From CAYSSJ01 sp964433675 (GTDB taxonomy: Bacteria > Cloacimonadota > Cloacimonadia > Cloacimonadales > TCS61), in NCBI GenBank assembly GCA_964433675.1, contig CAYSSJ010000011.1, positions 22,976-86,975 on the forward strand: a stretch of DNA of 64,000 bases, in the 5' to 3' direction. A program made the position numbers and the translations under genes. The notes under the pieces are model-generated. The model searched no databases. It was given only the letters and a program-made list of their open reading frames with translations, and had not been told where the DNA came from. Below are positions 53,419 to 62,550 of the stretch, piece after piece (the stretch's first letter is position 1; the number at the start of each line of letters is the position of its first letter).

Positions 53419-56400
53419 CTATTTTAGCAGCAGACATTTTCTTACATCTATCCTCGTGTTATCTGCTTTCAATTCATATAAATATATGCCTGTCCCCAAT
53501 TCTCTATTTCGTCTATCTCTTCCGTCCCATTCCAAAATATGATTCCCTTTGGAAAAATGTTCTTCTCTTATCAATGTTCTGACCTTTTGCCCTTTAATGT
53601 TGTAAATATTCAGAGTTACATCAGCTGCCTCCGGTAAAGAGAAGGCAATTTTGGTATTTGGATTGAAAGGGTTGGGATAGTTTTGATGCAAGATGGCAAC
53701 TTGGGCCGGAAGCACAAAATCATTAGCTTCAGTAAACAATTCATTATCTCCATAAAAACCCGTTCTCTGATAATTACCACGATAAACATTCCAAGGTATT
53801 TTTTCACCTTTAGGGACTTTGATATCCAATACATAAGCTCCGGTCGGAGTTCCGCTAACAAATTCGAAAGTCCCATTGTTGTCTATATCTTCGATAGATG
53901 CCGGATTACTGCCGCTCGTATTCACGGGAACCGGTGTAAATGGCAGACCGCTGCCATCTATTTTGAATCCATATAAAGTGTTGTCCGTTGATAAGAACAA
54001 TACCTCGGGAAATCCGTCATTATCGATATCTACAGCCAATGGTGGAGTATTCACATTCTTATTATTCATCACCGGGAAACCTGGAAAATCGTCGCCATTT
54101 TGTTTGAAAAGGTAAACCGTACCATTTTTAGTTACCAAAGCAATATCCAACTCACCGTCATCATCGAAATCAGCGGCGATAGGAGAGCCTGCGACTTTAT
54201 GATTCAATTCTTTAGATAGAACCAGTTCACCGGTTTGATCGATAATATGAACCTGATTGTCTTCTGTGCCTACAACGATTTGACGATTGTCCAACACTAT
54301 CGGTGCCGAACGGATCAAACTATTGAAGCTTGCCGGGAATCCGTTCAACGAAGCCCCTGTCCCATCTATGGCGTGAATATTACCATCCAAAGTCGCTACG
54401 ATAATATCGGCAGTTCCGCTCTCATCGATATCTGCTACTGCCAATTCTGCTCCTGTAACAAATGATAATTCGGTTGGGAAACCTTGCAGAACGTTTCCGA
54501 ATCTATCAAAAGCATAAAGTTGTGAATCTACCGAATATACTATTATCTCCGGATGTCCATCACCTGTGATGTCAGCTACTACCGGAGTAAGCATAAAAAT
54601 GTGATCTGTTTCTATATAAATCTGAATTTCCCCAAATCTATCCAGCACATATACTGTTCCATTTCTGGAAGCAAACACAAAGTCAAGTTCACTGTTTCCG
54701 GTCATATCCGCTATGGCATAACTTCCGAAAATGTCCTCATTCATCTGAATAGGTGAATTGGTTTGATGATTCTTTTGAATATCAAGTATCTGGATAGATC
54801 CCATCGCATCGGAAAAGACAATCTCTTTTTGACCATCATTATTAAGATCCAAAATGGCAGGGTTACTTCGGATTGCTATACTATTGTACCAGGGCCAATT
54901 CTGATAAAAAAGTGAAACTCCCATACCGAAATTAAAAGCTTTCTCGAAAAAATGTCCTTCTGCTGCAGGGGCAGTTACTTCTATAGTATAATGATAAGTT
55001 TCATAATTTGCATTTTCGGGGATATTGATGATAAAAGATGGGAATTGAAAACTATTTCCACTCGGAATAAACGGTGCATATACACTGTCTTGAACCACAT
55101 CCATATTCTCATCTGTGAAGCTCAGTATGGCTGAAATATCACTTGCATCCGACCACCCCTCTAAGTTTTCCAAAGTAAGAAACAATTCTATCGTTTCTCC
55201 CGGATTAGGGATTCCATCACCGTCTCCCATACTATCATCGTATTCTACGCTGACGACATCAAGATAGGGAAAGCCTTCCGGTGCATCTTTGATCTCGGTA
55301 GTCGGTTCACCGAAGAGAACAAGCTGGAAATATATCCATCTCATAACACCGCTCGATAATGCTTGGTTTACCAAAGCCTCCCGCGAATGAACTTTTGTAT
55401 CACCGATCCTGCGGATATTATGGTCAAATAACGCCTCGAAGAAAGTGATATCATAAGCCTGAGATGGACCTTGAGTACTCCCGGGCATGTACCACCCGTA
55501 GCGAGTATTGCCGATAAAGGCATAGAGTCCGCCAGATGCAGTGACCAAATGTTCACCGACCGCATTCTCCTCTCCACTGGTAGCAAAATCGAAAGCTGCC
55601 GGATAACAACCTTGTGTATAGGCAAACCCATAGCTTGTATTGTTCATTTGATGAGCTGACCAGCGTGTCTGACCAAAAACGATCGATTCATTTGCATGTC
55701 CGAGATGATTGATTATACTCAATCCCTCATTGACGGCTTCTCTAACTGCAACATTGCTAAAAGTACCATCTCTTTCGTAGAGGGTAGAGATATGGAAATC
55801 AGGATCGATAAGTGGGCTAATTTCATCTTTGTAGTCTCCACCCCATGTTGGTTCATTATCCAAATTTTCACCAAACATATATGCTATCCCATCACCGATA
55901 TTTGTATTAGTACTATAATGTTGGTTTTTATACAGAACATTCTCGAATTCAGTTTCTGTTTCACCTGGAATTCTGGAGATAGCCACTTCGGCAAACATAT
56001 CTACCTCATCATCTACCTCACCATAGATTCCGTTGCCATTAGCATCCCAGCATCCATCTAAATTACTGAAATAGATGTCGGAAGGCATAGCATAATCCAC
56101 ATAGTTCCCCACTTCTCCATAAACTCCACGCTTGGGAACTACCGTATCGTCTCCACCGAGGATAACATATTCCAACGGAGTATCTGTTCCCGAATAGGTC
56201 TCATAGGCATCTATGATGAAATTTCGCATTTTTTCGGCGTCATCTACACCATCGTAGCTGCTGAGGATCTCTTCGATCTCGAAAATACCGGTAGGAATAC
56301 CCTCTGATGCTTTCCAATCTATGTAATCTGAAAATGTATCTGTAAACTGCTCGCCAGTGATAATAACCATTTTATAGGGTTCTGATGGGTCTGGTAAAAT

Positions 56401-57024
56401 ACTCCGATATTGAACAGGATGCTTGCTATATGAGTTTATATTTTCCGGATTGTTTACCAACATGCTTATCCTGTCTAGTGTTCTTCTATTCGTTAACAAA
56501 AATCTATTTTGCTCTTCGTATAAATCGCTGTCTGATTCTGTTTGTATACGGACTTCTGCTTGACGATACCAATGTACGGTTCTGGTCACCGGGTTGTATC
56601 TGTAGGGATAGATATTTAGTATGGCAATATCATGCCCGCGAAGTCTTTCGCTGCTCAAATATTCATAATCCCTCGTCGGGAATAATTGGTCCAATTCATA
56701 AACAGATAAATCAAGCTCTTCAGAAGTTATTTCACTATTTGATATTGGTCTGGGATGACGAGCATAATCTATATCGAACCGCCCGGGCAATTCCTCTTTG
56801 CCGGACAATATAACTTCCACAGAAGTAACTTTCTCTCCCATAGGCAATAAATACCTAACAGGAACGTAAGGAATCGCAGGCTCACCCGGTGTATCATTTT
56901 TCGGCAAATCATTCACGAATGATCTGTTTTGGATTTCCGGTGTTTGAACTTCGATTGTCAAAGCTCCGATTTGAACTACTAAAATCAGCATTAATAAAAT
57001 GCCACCAAATCTATTCTTAAACAT
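53419..57024 (-). CDS. Secreted C25-family (gingipain/PorU-like) peptidase with type IX C-terminal domain
   Basis: About 1201 residues from the ATG at 57024, preceded by GGGGGAG; an upstream ATG at 57066 is less likely because it delays the signal peptide. A propeptide-like region includes 'GEPAIPYVPVRYLLP' and 'RYNPVTRTVHWY'. The catalytic domain has 'EYVILGGDDTVVP', the His of 'INHLGHANES' and the Cys of 'YTQGCYPAAFDF', so a complete His/Cys dyad is present. Then come VCBS/FG-GAP-like repeats ('VADITGDGHPEIIVYS') and the tail 'NYPNPFNPNTKIAFSLP', 'GTGIYLYEL' and 'RKCLLLK'. It could be a secreted protease or a sortase-like PorU relative. A promoter pair lies upstream. Confidence 0.88.
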   Translation of the reverse strand: MFKNRFGGILLMLILVVQIGALTIEVQTPEIQNRSFVNDLPKNDTPGEPAIPYVPVRYLLPMGEKVTSVEVILSGKEELPGRFDIDYARHPRPISNSEITSEELDLSVYELDQLFPTRDYEYLSSERLRGHDIAILNIYPYRYNPVTRTVHWYRQAEVRIQTESDSDLYEEQNRFLLTNRRTLDRISMLVNNPENINSYSKHPVQYRSILPDPSEPYKMVIITGEQFTDTFSDYIDWKASEGIPTGIFEIEEILSSYDGVDDAEKMRNFIIDAYETYSGTDTPLEYVILGGDDTVVPKRGVYGEVGNYVDYAMPSDIYFSNLDGCWDANGNGIYGEVDDEVDMFAEVAISRIPGETETEFENVLYKNQHYSTNTNIGDGIAYMFGENLDNEPTWGGDYKDEISPLIDPDFHISTLYERDGTFSNVAVREAVNEGLSIINHLGHANESIVFGQTRWSAHQMNNTSYGFAYTQGCYPAAFDFATSGEENAVGEHLVTASGGLYAFIGNTRYGWYMPGSTQGPSQAYDITFFEALFDHNIRRIGDTKVHSREALVNQALSSGVMRWIYFQLVLFGEPTTEIKDAPEGFPYLDVVSVEYDDSMGDGDGIPNPGETIELFLTLENLEGWSDASDISAILSFTDENMDVVQDSVYAPFIPSGNSFQFPSFIINIPENANYETYHYTIEVTAPAAEGHFFEKAFNFGMGVSLFYQNWPWYNSIAIRSNPAILDLNNDGQKEIVFSDAMGSIQILDIQKNHQTNSPIQMNEDIFGSYAIADMTGNSELDFVFASRNGTVYVLDRFGEIQIYIETDHIFMLTPVVADITGDGHPEIIVYSVDSQLYAFDRFGNVLQGFPTELSFVTGAELAVADIDESGTADIIVATLDGNIHAIDGTGASLNGFPASFNSLIRSAPIVLDNRQIVVGTEDNQVHIIDQTGELVLSKELNHKVAGSPIAADFDDDGELDIALVTKNGTVYLFKQNGDDFPGFPVMNNKNVNTPPLAVDIDNDGFPEVLFLSTDNTLYGFKIDGSGLPFTPVPVNTSGSNPASIEDIDNNGTFEFVSGTPTGAYVLDIKVPKGEKIPWNVYRGNYQRTGFYGDNELFTEANDFVLPAQVAILHQNYPNPFNPNTKIAFSLPEAADVTLNIYNIKGQKVRTLIREEHFSKGNHILEWDGRDRRNRELGTGIYLYELKADNTRIDVRKCLLLK

Positions 57025-57053
57025 CTTCTCCCCCATTTTTTCTCTATTAATAA

Positions 57054-57083
57054 CCAAATATTTCATACTATTACAGACGTCAA
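57054..57083 (-). promoter_or_regulatory. Putative promoter of the C25 peptidase gene
   Basis: On the minus strand, TTGACG (57083-57078) is followed by AATATTTGG (57062-57054), with 20 bases between TTGAC and TTTGG. The start codon is 30 bases further downstream. Confidence 0.5.
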
Positions 57084-57109
57084 GAGCAATATGAAAAACG
57101 ATAATTCTT

Positions 57110-57139
57110 TTGACAATCAGAGAGCATTTTCAATTTTGG
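57110..57139 (+). promoter_or_regulatory. Putative promoter of tRNA-Pro(CGG)
   Basis: TTGACA at 57110-57115 is followed by CAATTTTGG at 57131-57139, again with 20 bases between TTGAC and TTTGG. The mature tRNA starts nine bases later, a realistic leader. Confidence 0.55.
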
Positions 57140-57147
57140 GAATCAGT

Positions 57148-57224
57148 CGGGATGTAGCGCAGTTCGGTAGCGCGCCTCGTTCGGGACGAGGAAGTCGCTG
57201 GTTCAAATCCAGTCATCCCGACCA
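57148..57224 (+). tRNA. tRNA-Pro (anticodon CGG), CCA encoded
   Basis: The cloverleaf is complete. The acceptor CGGGATG pairs with CATCCCG, the D stem is GCGC/GCGC, the anticodon stem is CCTCG/CGAGG with loop TTCGGGA, and the T arm is GCTGG-TTCAAAT-CCAGT. The anticodon CGG reads CCG. The discriminator is A and CCA is encoded. It shares acceptor and T arm with tRNA-Pro(GGG) at 12454. A run of eight T follows the CCA and may end transcription. Confidence 0.96.
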
Positions 57225-57247
57225 TTTTTTTTAAATTTAAACAGTGA

Positions 57248-57688
57248 TCAGTTTTTCTCCAAAATTATGGTAACAGGACCATCGTTGACAAGTGAGATAT
57301 CCATATGGGCACCGAAAACTCCCAAAAGTGGTTTTTTACCGAACTCTTCCAAAGCCTGAGCAAAGTCTTTGAAGTATTGTTCTGCTGTCTCCGGCTCACC
57401 TGCCTCAGTAAAATCCGGTCTCCGTCCTCGCTGACAATTTGCATAAAGCGTAAATTGCGGTACCAAAAGGATCTGCCCGTTGATATCTTTGACAGAGAGA
57501 TTGATCTTACCCGTATCATCTTCAAAAACTCGGAGGTCTGTTAGTTTTTTTGCCAGCCAGTCTATTTGAGTTCCGTCATCTTGGTTCGATACTCCCAAAA
57601 AAACGAGCAGCCCTTTTTTAATCGCTGAAACTACATTATGATTTACCTCTACAGAAGCCGAATGCACTCTTTGAATTACCAATTTCAT
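57248..57688 (-). CDS. dtd: D-aminoacyl-tRNA deacylase
   Basis: This 146-residue protein is the standard DTD length. It removes D-amino acids (and glycine from tRNA-Ala) after mischarging, protecting translation. Family motifs are 'MKLVIQRVHSASVEV', 'GLLVFLGV', 'LTDLRVFEDD', 'QFTLYANCQRGRRPDF' and the 'NDGPVT' loop near the C-terminus. In the first active-site motif the usual Ser of SQFTL is Pro, while the Thr is kept. AAGGAG lies six bases before the ATG. It is the last gene of the pspC-to-dtd unit, two bases after gmhA. Confidence 0.96.
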   Translation of the reverse strand: MKLVIQRVHSASVEVNHNVVSAIKKGLLVFLGVSNQDDGTQIDWLAKKLTDLRVFEDDTGKINLSVKDINGQILLVPQFTLYANCQRGRRPDFTEAGEPETAEQYFKDFAQALEEFGKKPLLGVFGAHMDISLVNDGPVTIILEKN

Positions 57689-57690
57689 GA

Positions 57691-58281
57691 CTACTCCTTA
57701 TACAATTTTGGAAACAGAGTTCTCTCTATACCTTCTATTATTATATGCAAGATCATCATATGAATCTCCTGAATACGATCTGAGGTTTCTCCTCCGATGA
57801 TAAATTCGTGATCTGCTATACCTTTCAGTTTACCACCATCTTTACCCAGCATAGCCATGGTGATCAACTGCTTATCTTTGGCTAAATTAATAGCTTTGAT
57901 GATATTCTCCGAGTTCCCGCTGGTAGAGAGACCGATAGCGAAGTCACCGGCTTTCCCATAAGCAGATATTCCGCGTTCAAATACATATTCAAAGCCATAA
58001 TCATTTGCTACGCAGGTGAGATGAGCAGGATCGGATAGCGAGATAGCCGGCAAAGCTTTTCGGTGCTGACGATAACGCCCGGTGAGCTCTTCGGCAAAAT
58101 GCATAGCATCAGTACAGCTACCACCATTGCCAAAAATGAGCACCTTATTACCGTTCTGAAAGCAACGAGCAATCGCCCGCGCCACTTCGACAGTCTCTTT
58201 TAGCACACTTTCATCATTGCATACGATCTGCATCAGAGAGAGTGCATCTTCATAAGAGTTTTTGATTTCTTCAAACATCAT
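57691..58281 (-). CDS. gmhA: Sedoheptulose-7-phosphate isomerase
   Basis: The protein is about 196 residues with a SIS fold; E. coli GmhA has 192. It converts sedoheptulose 7-phosphate to D-glycero-D-manno-heptose 7-phosphate for LPS core or glycan heptose. Motifs are 'LIFGNGGSCTDAMHFAEEL', carrying the zinc-binding His and Glu, 'GLSTSGNSENI', and the later 'QEIHMMILH' with the other metal ligands. The ATG at 58281 sits six bases after AAAGG; an ATG at 58287 touches that site. The gene overlaps the acetyltransferase upstream. No other heptose gene is in the window. Confidence 0.93.
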   Translation of the reverse strand: MMFEEIKNSYEDALSLMQIVCNDESVLKETVEVARAIARCFQNGNKVLIFGNGGSCTDAMHFAEELTGRYRQHRKALPAISLSDPAHLTCVANDYGFEYVFERGISAYGKAGDFAIGLSTSGNSENIIKAINLAKDKQLITMAMLGKDGGKLKGIADHEFIIGGETSDRIQEIHMMILHIIIEGIERTLFPKLYKE

Positions 58282-58822
58282 TGCCATCCTTTCTATCTTT
58301 TTTCCATTCTTCTCGTTTTAGATGATATAGTATATAATGAACCGGACAAGTATAAGCTTTCATATTTTCAGAAAACTCAAAAAATCCTTCCCGCACCGGT
58401 TTAGCCTTAACATATTCCTGCATTTTGATGGAAGCGATATTGTTTTTGTTGGGGGTTGCCTGAACTATCTCTGCTTGCGAATTTAGAAATATATGATCTA
58501 CTAATGCCTTTTTGACTTCTCTTCCAAAACCTTGCTCCCAGTAATTCGGTATAATCTTCACATCAGTTTCTACTATCCCATTTTCATCTACGACACCGAT
58601 CTTGGCATTACCTATGCGGGTATGGTCTTTCAGCATTACAACCAAAAGTGATAGCTTATCGGCAGCTTCTATGATTACTTTCACCTGTTGTTCGGAGATA
58701 CTCAGTCCATTTGGGAAGCCGACGAACCTCATCACTTCCGGAATATTCCAGAGATCGGCTATAAACCGAGCATCTTCGGATTTAGCCGTGCGTATGATCA
58801 GACGATCGGTGAGAATCTCCAT
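58271..58822 (-). CDS. GNAT family N-acetyltransferase, RimJ/RimL-like
   Basis: This 183-residue protein has the RimJ/RimL-type layout: the first strand 'MEILTDRLIIRTAKSEDARF', 'IGNAKIGVVDENG', the acetyl-CoA-binding helix region 'YWEQGFGREVKKAL' (the family's GxGxG is reduced to GFGRE), and 'QATPNKNNIASIKMQEY', where 'N.aSi.l.ek.GF' is usual. It would transfer an acetyl group to a protein N-terminus or small amine; the substrate is unknown. It starts two bases after the large barrel-like gene and overlaps gmhA, so it is a tightly coupled middle gene. Confidence 0.82.
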   Translation of the reverse strand: MEILTDRLIIRTAKSEDARFIADLWNIPEVMRFVGFPNGLSISEQQVKVIIEAADKLSLLVVMLKDHTRIGNAKIGVVDENGIVETDVKIIPNYWEQGFGREVKKALVDHIFLNSQAEIVQATPNKNNIASIKMQEYVKAKPVREGFFEFSENMKAYTCPVHYILYHLKREEWKKDRKDGNDV

Positions 58823-58824
58823 AG

Positions 58825-61800
58825 CTAAAACTCCGCTCGAATCTCCGCTTTTACTTGGTGAACTGCCGATTGCTGCGGATAACTATTCCCCGAGTACTCC
58901 AATCTGGCGGTGGTATAGTTGTTCATCCGATAATCCATACTGGAACTCCAGGTCAGAATCGTTCCTTCTCTCTTTTCCGGTAAAAATCCCAAAAAACCAC
59001 CTTCTTTTTTATTATACCTCATAGTTAATCTAGAAAAAAACCTATATTTTCTGTCAACATAATAAGTGATCCTTTCCGATATTTCTATGCTTTGGATGGT
59101 GTAACTATCCTCCATCAGTAGATGCTCTCCGGTTTCCTTGCTTAAGGTAAGACCTGTTTGGGAATGCATATCATCGAGTAATCTAGAGCGCAAATCGAGT
59201 TTGAGCGCATCGGTATCTATTGCCGAGTCGTATCTGGATTCGGTTTCATTGGTAGTTTCGTACATTACTTCCAGCTGAATATTTCTCAAAAAGTTTAGTC
59301 TGGCGATAAATTCCCACAAATCGGACTCTTTGCTCTCTCTGTACTGAAAACGATTATCCAACATCTTTTCTTTGCGATAGCGAATCTGTCCGGTCAATTT
59401 TCGTCTGATGACATCCGTCCATAGCGTCTGCTGCAGAACCTGTCTGCCGTAAATTGTGTTTTCATCATCCATAGCTGCATTGGGATGAAAAAAATAGATG
59501 TCCAGTTTATCGGTAGTCTTCGAATTTTCGGAAGCGAGGATATATGATTCGCTTTGGAATCTATCCCAAAAAGAGGAAGTCAGCATCTGTGGATTTATGG
59601 TCAAAGTAGCGTTTGCGTTCAGATCAACCGCCATTTCCGGATTGTCATAATCTATGGATGTGATGACCCAATCATATCCACCTTCACCACCTATCACGCC
59701 GGTACTGTCATACAGTCCATAACTGACTTGGATCAATTCGCGTTCTTTGGGATAATACTGCACATTGCGAAGTGAATAACCGGTTTGCAACCGAACGGCA
59801 TCTTTCAGAAAAGCGGAGTTCAAATTTAGATCTGCCATATCGTAACCCTTTTTTTCGGGCAGGTTTATATTTCTTCTTGAATATGAAAAGCGGGCGCGAT
59901 GTTTTTGTGAATTGAACAGTGTATTCAAAGAGATCGTGTTTGTACTACGAATTTTTGTCCAATTATCTTCTGTATCCAAAGAATCGGTTGTTTCTTCTTT
60001 ATAAGAGAGTTCGGATGTCATCGCTTGCAAATTGGAAGCTAATGCCAGTTTCCAAAACTGCTCTTTTTGATTCAGCTCATTTTCTTCATCTAGTTCCAGA
60101 GTGGACCGTCTGGAAAAATACTCGCCGCTCAGATCGAAATTTCGGATTTTAAGCGTACTATTAACTCTATGATTGATCTGCTGTCTATTGCCATGAGTTT
60201 CATTCTGATAGTGTTGTTTCCACTCTGAGTAACGATAATTTATATCCAAAAGTGAACTCATGTATCTTGAGCGAGCGATAAAGTTTTGTTGGGTAGCATA
60301 GTTTTGCCCTTTTTGATGGATCATCGAAAAGGATGGATACAAACGCTCGGCAATGTCGAATTTTACCCCGGCGGTTGTTTCCGAAAGTGCCACTGTATCA
60401 GGTAGGGAAGTAAATTCATATAGCTGTTCCGATGAGTACAGATCAGCAAAAGTAGATGCATTTTCCGAAATAGTTCGATAAGACAAATTCAGTTCCGGAT
60501 TAAACCTATCAAGATCCGGATGTAGTATAAGCGCTATATTGCTTCCGTAGCCATCATTGTTCTCATTATCCACAGATGAGAATGTGTTTTTATCATGTTG
60601 GGTAAAAAGCCCCTCGGCACTGAGTGTGAATAACGGTTCTCTCCAGTACAATATGGTATTATAATTTGCTTTGTTCTGTGGAGCGGTAAGTAATCTCACC
60701 GGTAAATAAGCACCCTTCCCCACTCCCACATATTCATAGTACTGGTCATTATCAGCTCGTTGATATGCTCCTTCTTCTATCCCGACATAAGAAAAGCTTA
60801 GATTATAATTTCCCTCTCCATCGGGTCCGACATACTCAAAATATTCCTCGCCATTATCATTTTTTTTTATATAGAGCCCTTCTCCGGGATCTGTTTGGAA
60901 AACACCGCTAGCCCAAACTTCCGCATCTCCCGCTTGTTTCAAAAGTTCGATATCATCATCTGAAAATACAGCTCCGATCGGATTATCTTTGTCATCATTT
61001 TGGACGATCATATTACTCCGGATCTTGATATTGTCTGCAATATGCTGCTTTGCAGATGCCAGATACATATTCTGCCTATACTGTTCGTCACTATACTGAA
61101 AAGTGACTTGTATAAAAGATTGGGACGAAATAAAATGTCTGTTTGTAAAAGTGATACTCCCTTCAGCATAATCTATGGTATAATCCAGTCCGCGCTGCAT
61201 AGTCTCTCCATCGAGAATCACAGTTTCAGAGCCTGCTATCACCTGAACTCCACTGCCCGACACCCGCAGATAATAAGGACCTTGTTTTGCCTCAACTCCA
61301 TGGAAAGTCAGGGTCGCATTTTTGCCCTTTGATAAAGCAATCGCTGCCTGATAATGACTATTTCCGAACCAGCTTGCTTTCAGACCTTCAAATTGCGGTG
61401 TGAAATTCATGAATTCAGTATCCCTGAATTCCATCTCCAGATCTCCGAATGCGAGTTCGTAGTTGCTACCATAGATCCTGAGCAAGATTTTCTCGATATT
61501 GCTAAGTTCACGGGTAGTTCCCTCGGGAGTGATTGGAGTCTGCGTATCGGTCAGTTGTGCTTCCACATTCACATTCTTACTCAGTTCACCGGATATTTTC
61601 AAATAAAGAGATTGATCCAGGTCGAAATCGGCGTTGTTTGCAACGGAGACAGAGATCGTCTTATTACCCGAGATCACCAGATCGGAGTCTGTCGGTCTTC
61701 TGAGCTGTGCACGGTGAGTAGCCCTTATATCTTCATCTTCCGAATAGCTTTGAATTTCGTAAAGCGAATAGCGTCTTATCAGGTCTTCCGGATAGATCAT

Positions 61801-62073
61801 ATAAGATATTTTGATCTCCGGATAATGCTCATATAGCTCCAGAATACCGGTTTGATAATCCAATATGTAATTTCTATCTCGTTCTAATCTAACCGAGTCC
61901 TGCCATACTTCTTCGGAGTTTACTATGATGTCTCCATGTTCCAGCTTGTACTCGGATTCATATTCCGAAGGGAATAGCATTTCCGCTTTGAAAACCGGAG
62001 AGAAGTAATTATAAGCGCCCAGAAGCCATGGGCTGAAGCAGAATATTACAATGATGATCGTCTTTATGTTCAT
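58825..62073 (-). CDS. Large exported beta-rich outer-membrane protein, distantly SprA-like
   Basis: The protein has 1082 residues and a signal peptide (residues 1-20, ending 'WLLGAY'). An N-terminal region has 'ERDRNYILDYQTGILEL' and then 'FDLDQSLYLKISGELSKNV', 'LTDTQTPITPEGTTREL' and 'GSNYELAFGDLEMEF'. The second half has long amphipathic strands typical of a barrel, such as 'RLQTGYSLRNVQYYPK' and 'RKYRFFSRLTMRYNKK'. The 'DxDQ ... L.ISG.LS..v.v.aqltD' pattern recalls the repeats of SprA, the type IX translocon, but it is less than half of SprA's size, so homology is uncertain. It could be a translocon-like or surface-assembly barrel. The gene is tightly packed between the Nudix and GNAT genes. 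Confidence 0.65.
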   Translation of the reverse strand: MNIKTIIIVIFCFSPWLLGAYNYFSPVFKAEMLFPSEYESEYKLEHGDIIVNSEEVWQDSVRLERDRNYILDYQTGILELYEHYPEIKISYMIYPEDLIRRYSLYEIQSYSEDEDIRATHRAQLRRPTDSDLVISGNKTISVSVANNADFDLDQSLYLKISGELSKNVNVEAQLTDTQTPITPEGTTRELSNIEKILLRIYGSNYELAFGDLEMEFRDTEFMNFTPQFEGLKASWFGNSHYQAAIALSKGKNATLTFHGVEAKQGPYYLRVSGSGVQVIAGSETVILDGETMQRGLDYTIDYAEGSITFTNRHFISSQSFIQVTFQYSDEQYRQNMYLASAKQHIADNIKIRSNMIVQNDDKDNPIGAVFSDDDIELLKQAGDAEVWASGVFQTDPGEGLYIKKNDNGEEYFEYVGPDGEGNYNLSFSYVGIEEGAYQRADNDQYYEYVGVGKGAYLPVRLLTAPQNKANYNTILYWREPLFTLSAEGLFTQHDKNTFSSVDNENNDGYGSNIALILHPDLDRFNPELNLSYRTISENASTFADLYSSEQLYEFTSLPDTVALSETTAGVKFDIAERLYPSFSMIHQKGQNYATQQNFIARSRYMSSLLDINYRYSEWKQHYQNETHGNRQQINHRVNSTLKIRNFDLSGEYFSRRSTLELDEENELNQKEQFWKLALASNLQAMTSELSYKEETTDSLDTEDNWTKIRSTNTISLNTLFNSQKHRARFSYSRRNINLPEKKGYDMADLNLNSAFLKDAVRLQTGYSLRNVQYYPKERELIQVSYGLYDSTGVIGGEGGYDWVITSIDYDNPEMAVDLNANATLTINPQMLTSSFWDRFQSESYILASENSKTTDKLDIYFFHPNAAMDDENTIYGRQVLQQTLWTDVIRRKLTGQIRYRKEKMLDNRFQYRESKESDLWEFIARLNFLRNIQLEVMYETTNETESRYDSAIDTDALKLDLRSRLLDDMHSQTGLTLSKETGEHLLMEDSYTIQSIEISERITYYVDRKYRFFSRLTMRYNKKEGGFLGFLPEKREGTILTWSSSMDYRMNNYTTARLEYSGNSYPQQSAVHQVKAEIRAEF

Positions 62074-62079
62074 ACCGAT

Positions 62080-62547
62080 TTAGTAAAAGTTCACCCTATA
62101 CTTTTCGAGCTTTCCTTTTTTATAACGAAATTTAGCTGAGAAAAATCTGTCTCCCTCCAGCCACTTCATAAAGATATAGTCACCTTCCCAAAGATGTAAT
62201 TCATATAATTCATTTTTATCTATCCATTCTAATTTTCCTTCTTTGGTATGTTGTTTCAATCTGCCGGTAAAATTATCGGCAGTAAAGACAAATACTAGCC
62301 AGTCATTTTTTCCGTCGAATTTTGGGAAGGTAATAATTCCATGAAGTTTCGGCTCGCTTATCTGCAATCCACTTTCTTCTCTTACTTCCCTGATCACGCA
62401 CTCCTCGGGGGATTCTGACGGTTCGATTTTACCACCTAAACCGTTGTATTTACCGTAATGCAGATCTTCTTTGGCACTGATCCTGTGCAGCATCAAGGTT
62501 TTATCTTGACTTTGTATATAACAGAGCGTTGCTGGTATGAAACTCAT
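62080..62547 (-). CDS. Nudix hydrolase, MutT-like
   Basis: This 155-residue protein has a full Nudix box: 'GLGGKIEPSESPEECVIREV' continues with 'REESGL', giving the G-x5-E-x7-REVREESGL signature with its metal-binding glutamates. The start 'ATLCYIQSQDKTLMLHR' and 'YGKYNGLGGKIE' match 8-oxo-dGTP diphosphatase (MutT/MTH1) types. It would hydrolyse oxidised nucleotides to the monophosphate, though other nucleoside diphosphate substrates are possible. It lies three bases after the PspC gene and six before the large barrel-like gene. Confidence 0.9.
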   Translation of the reverse strand: MSFIPATLCYIQSQDKTLMLHRISAKEDLHYGKYNGLGGKIEPSESPEECVIREVREESGLQISEPKLHGIITFPKFDGKNDWLVFVFTADNFTGRLKQHTKEGKLEWIDKNELYELHLWEGDYIFMKWLEGDRFFSAKFRYKKGKLEKYRVNFY

Positions 62548-62550
62548 CTC

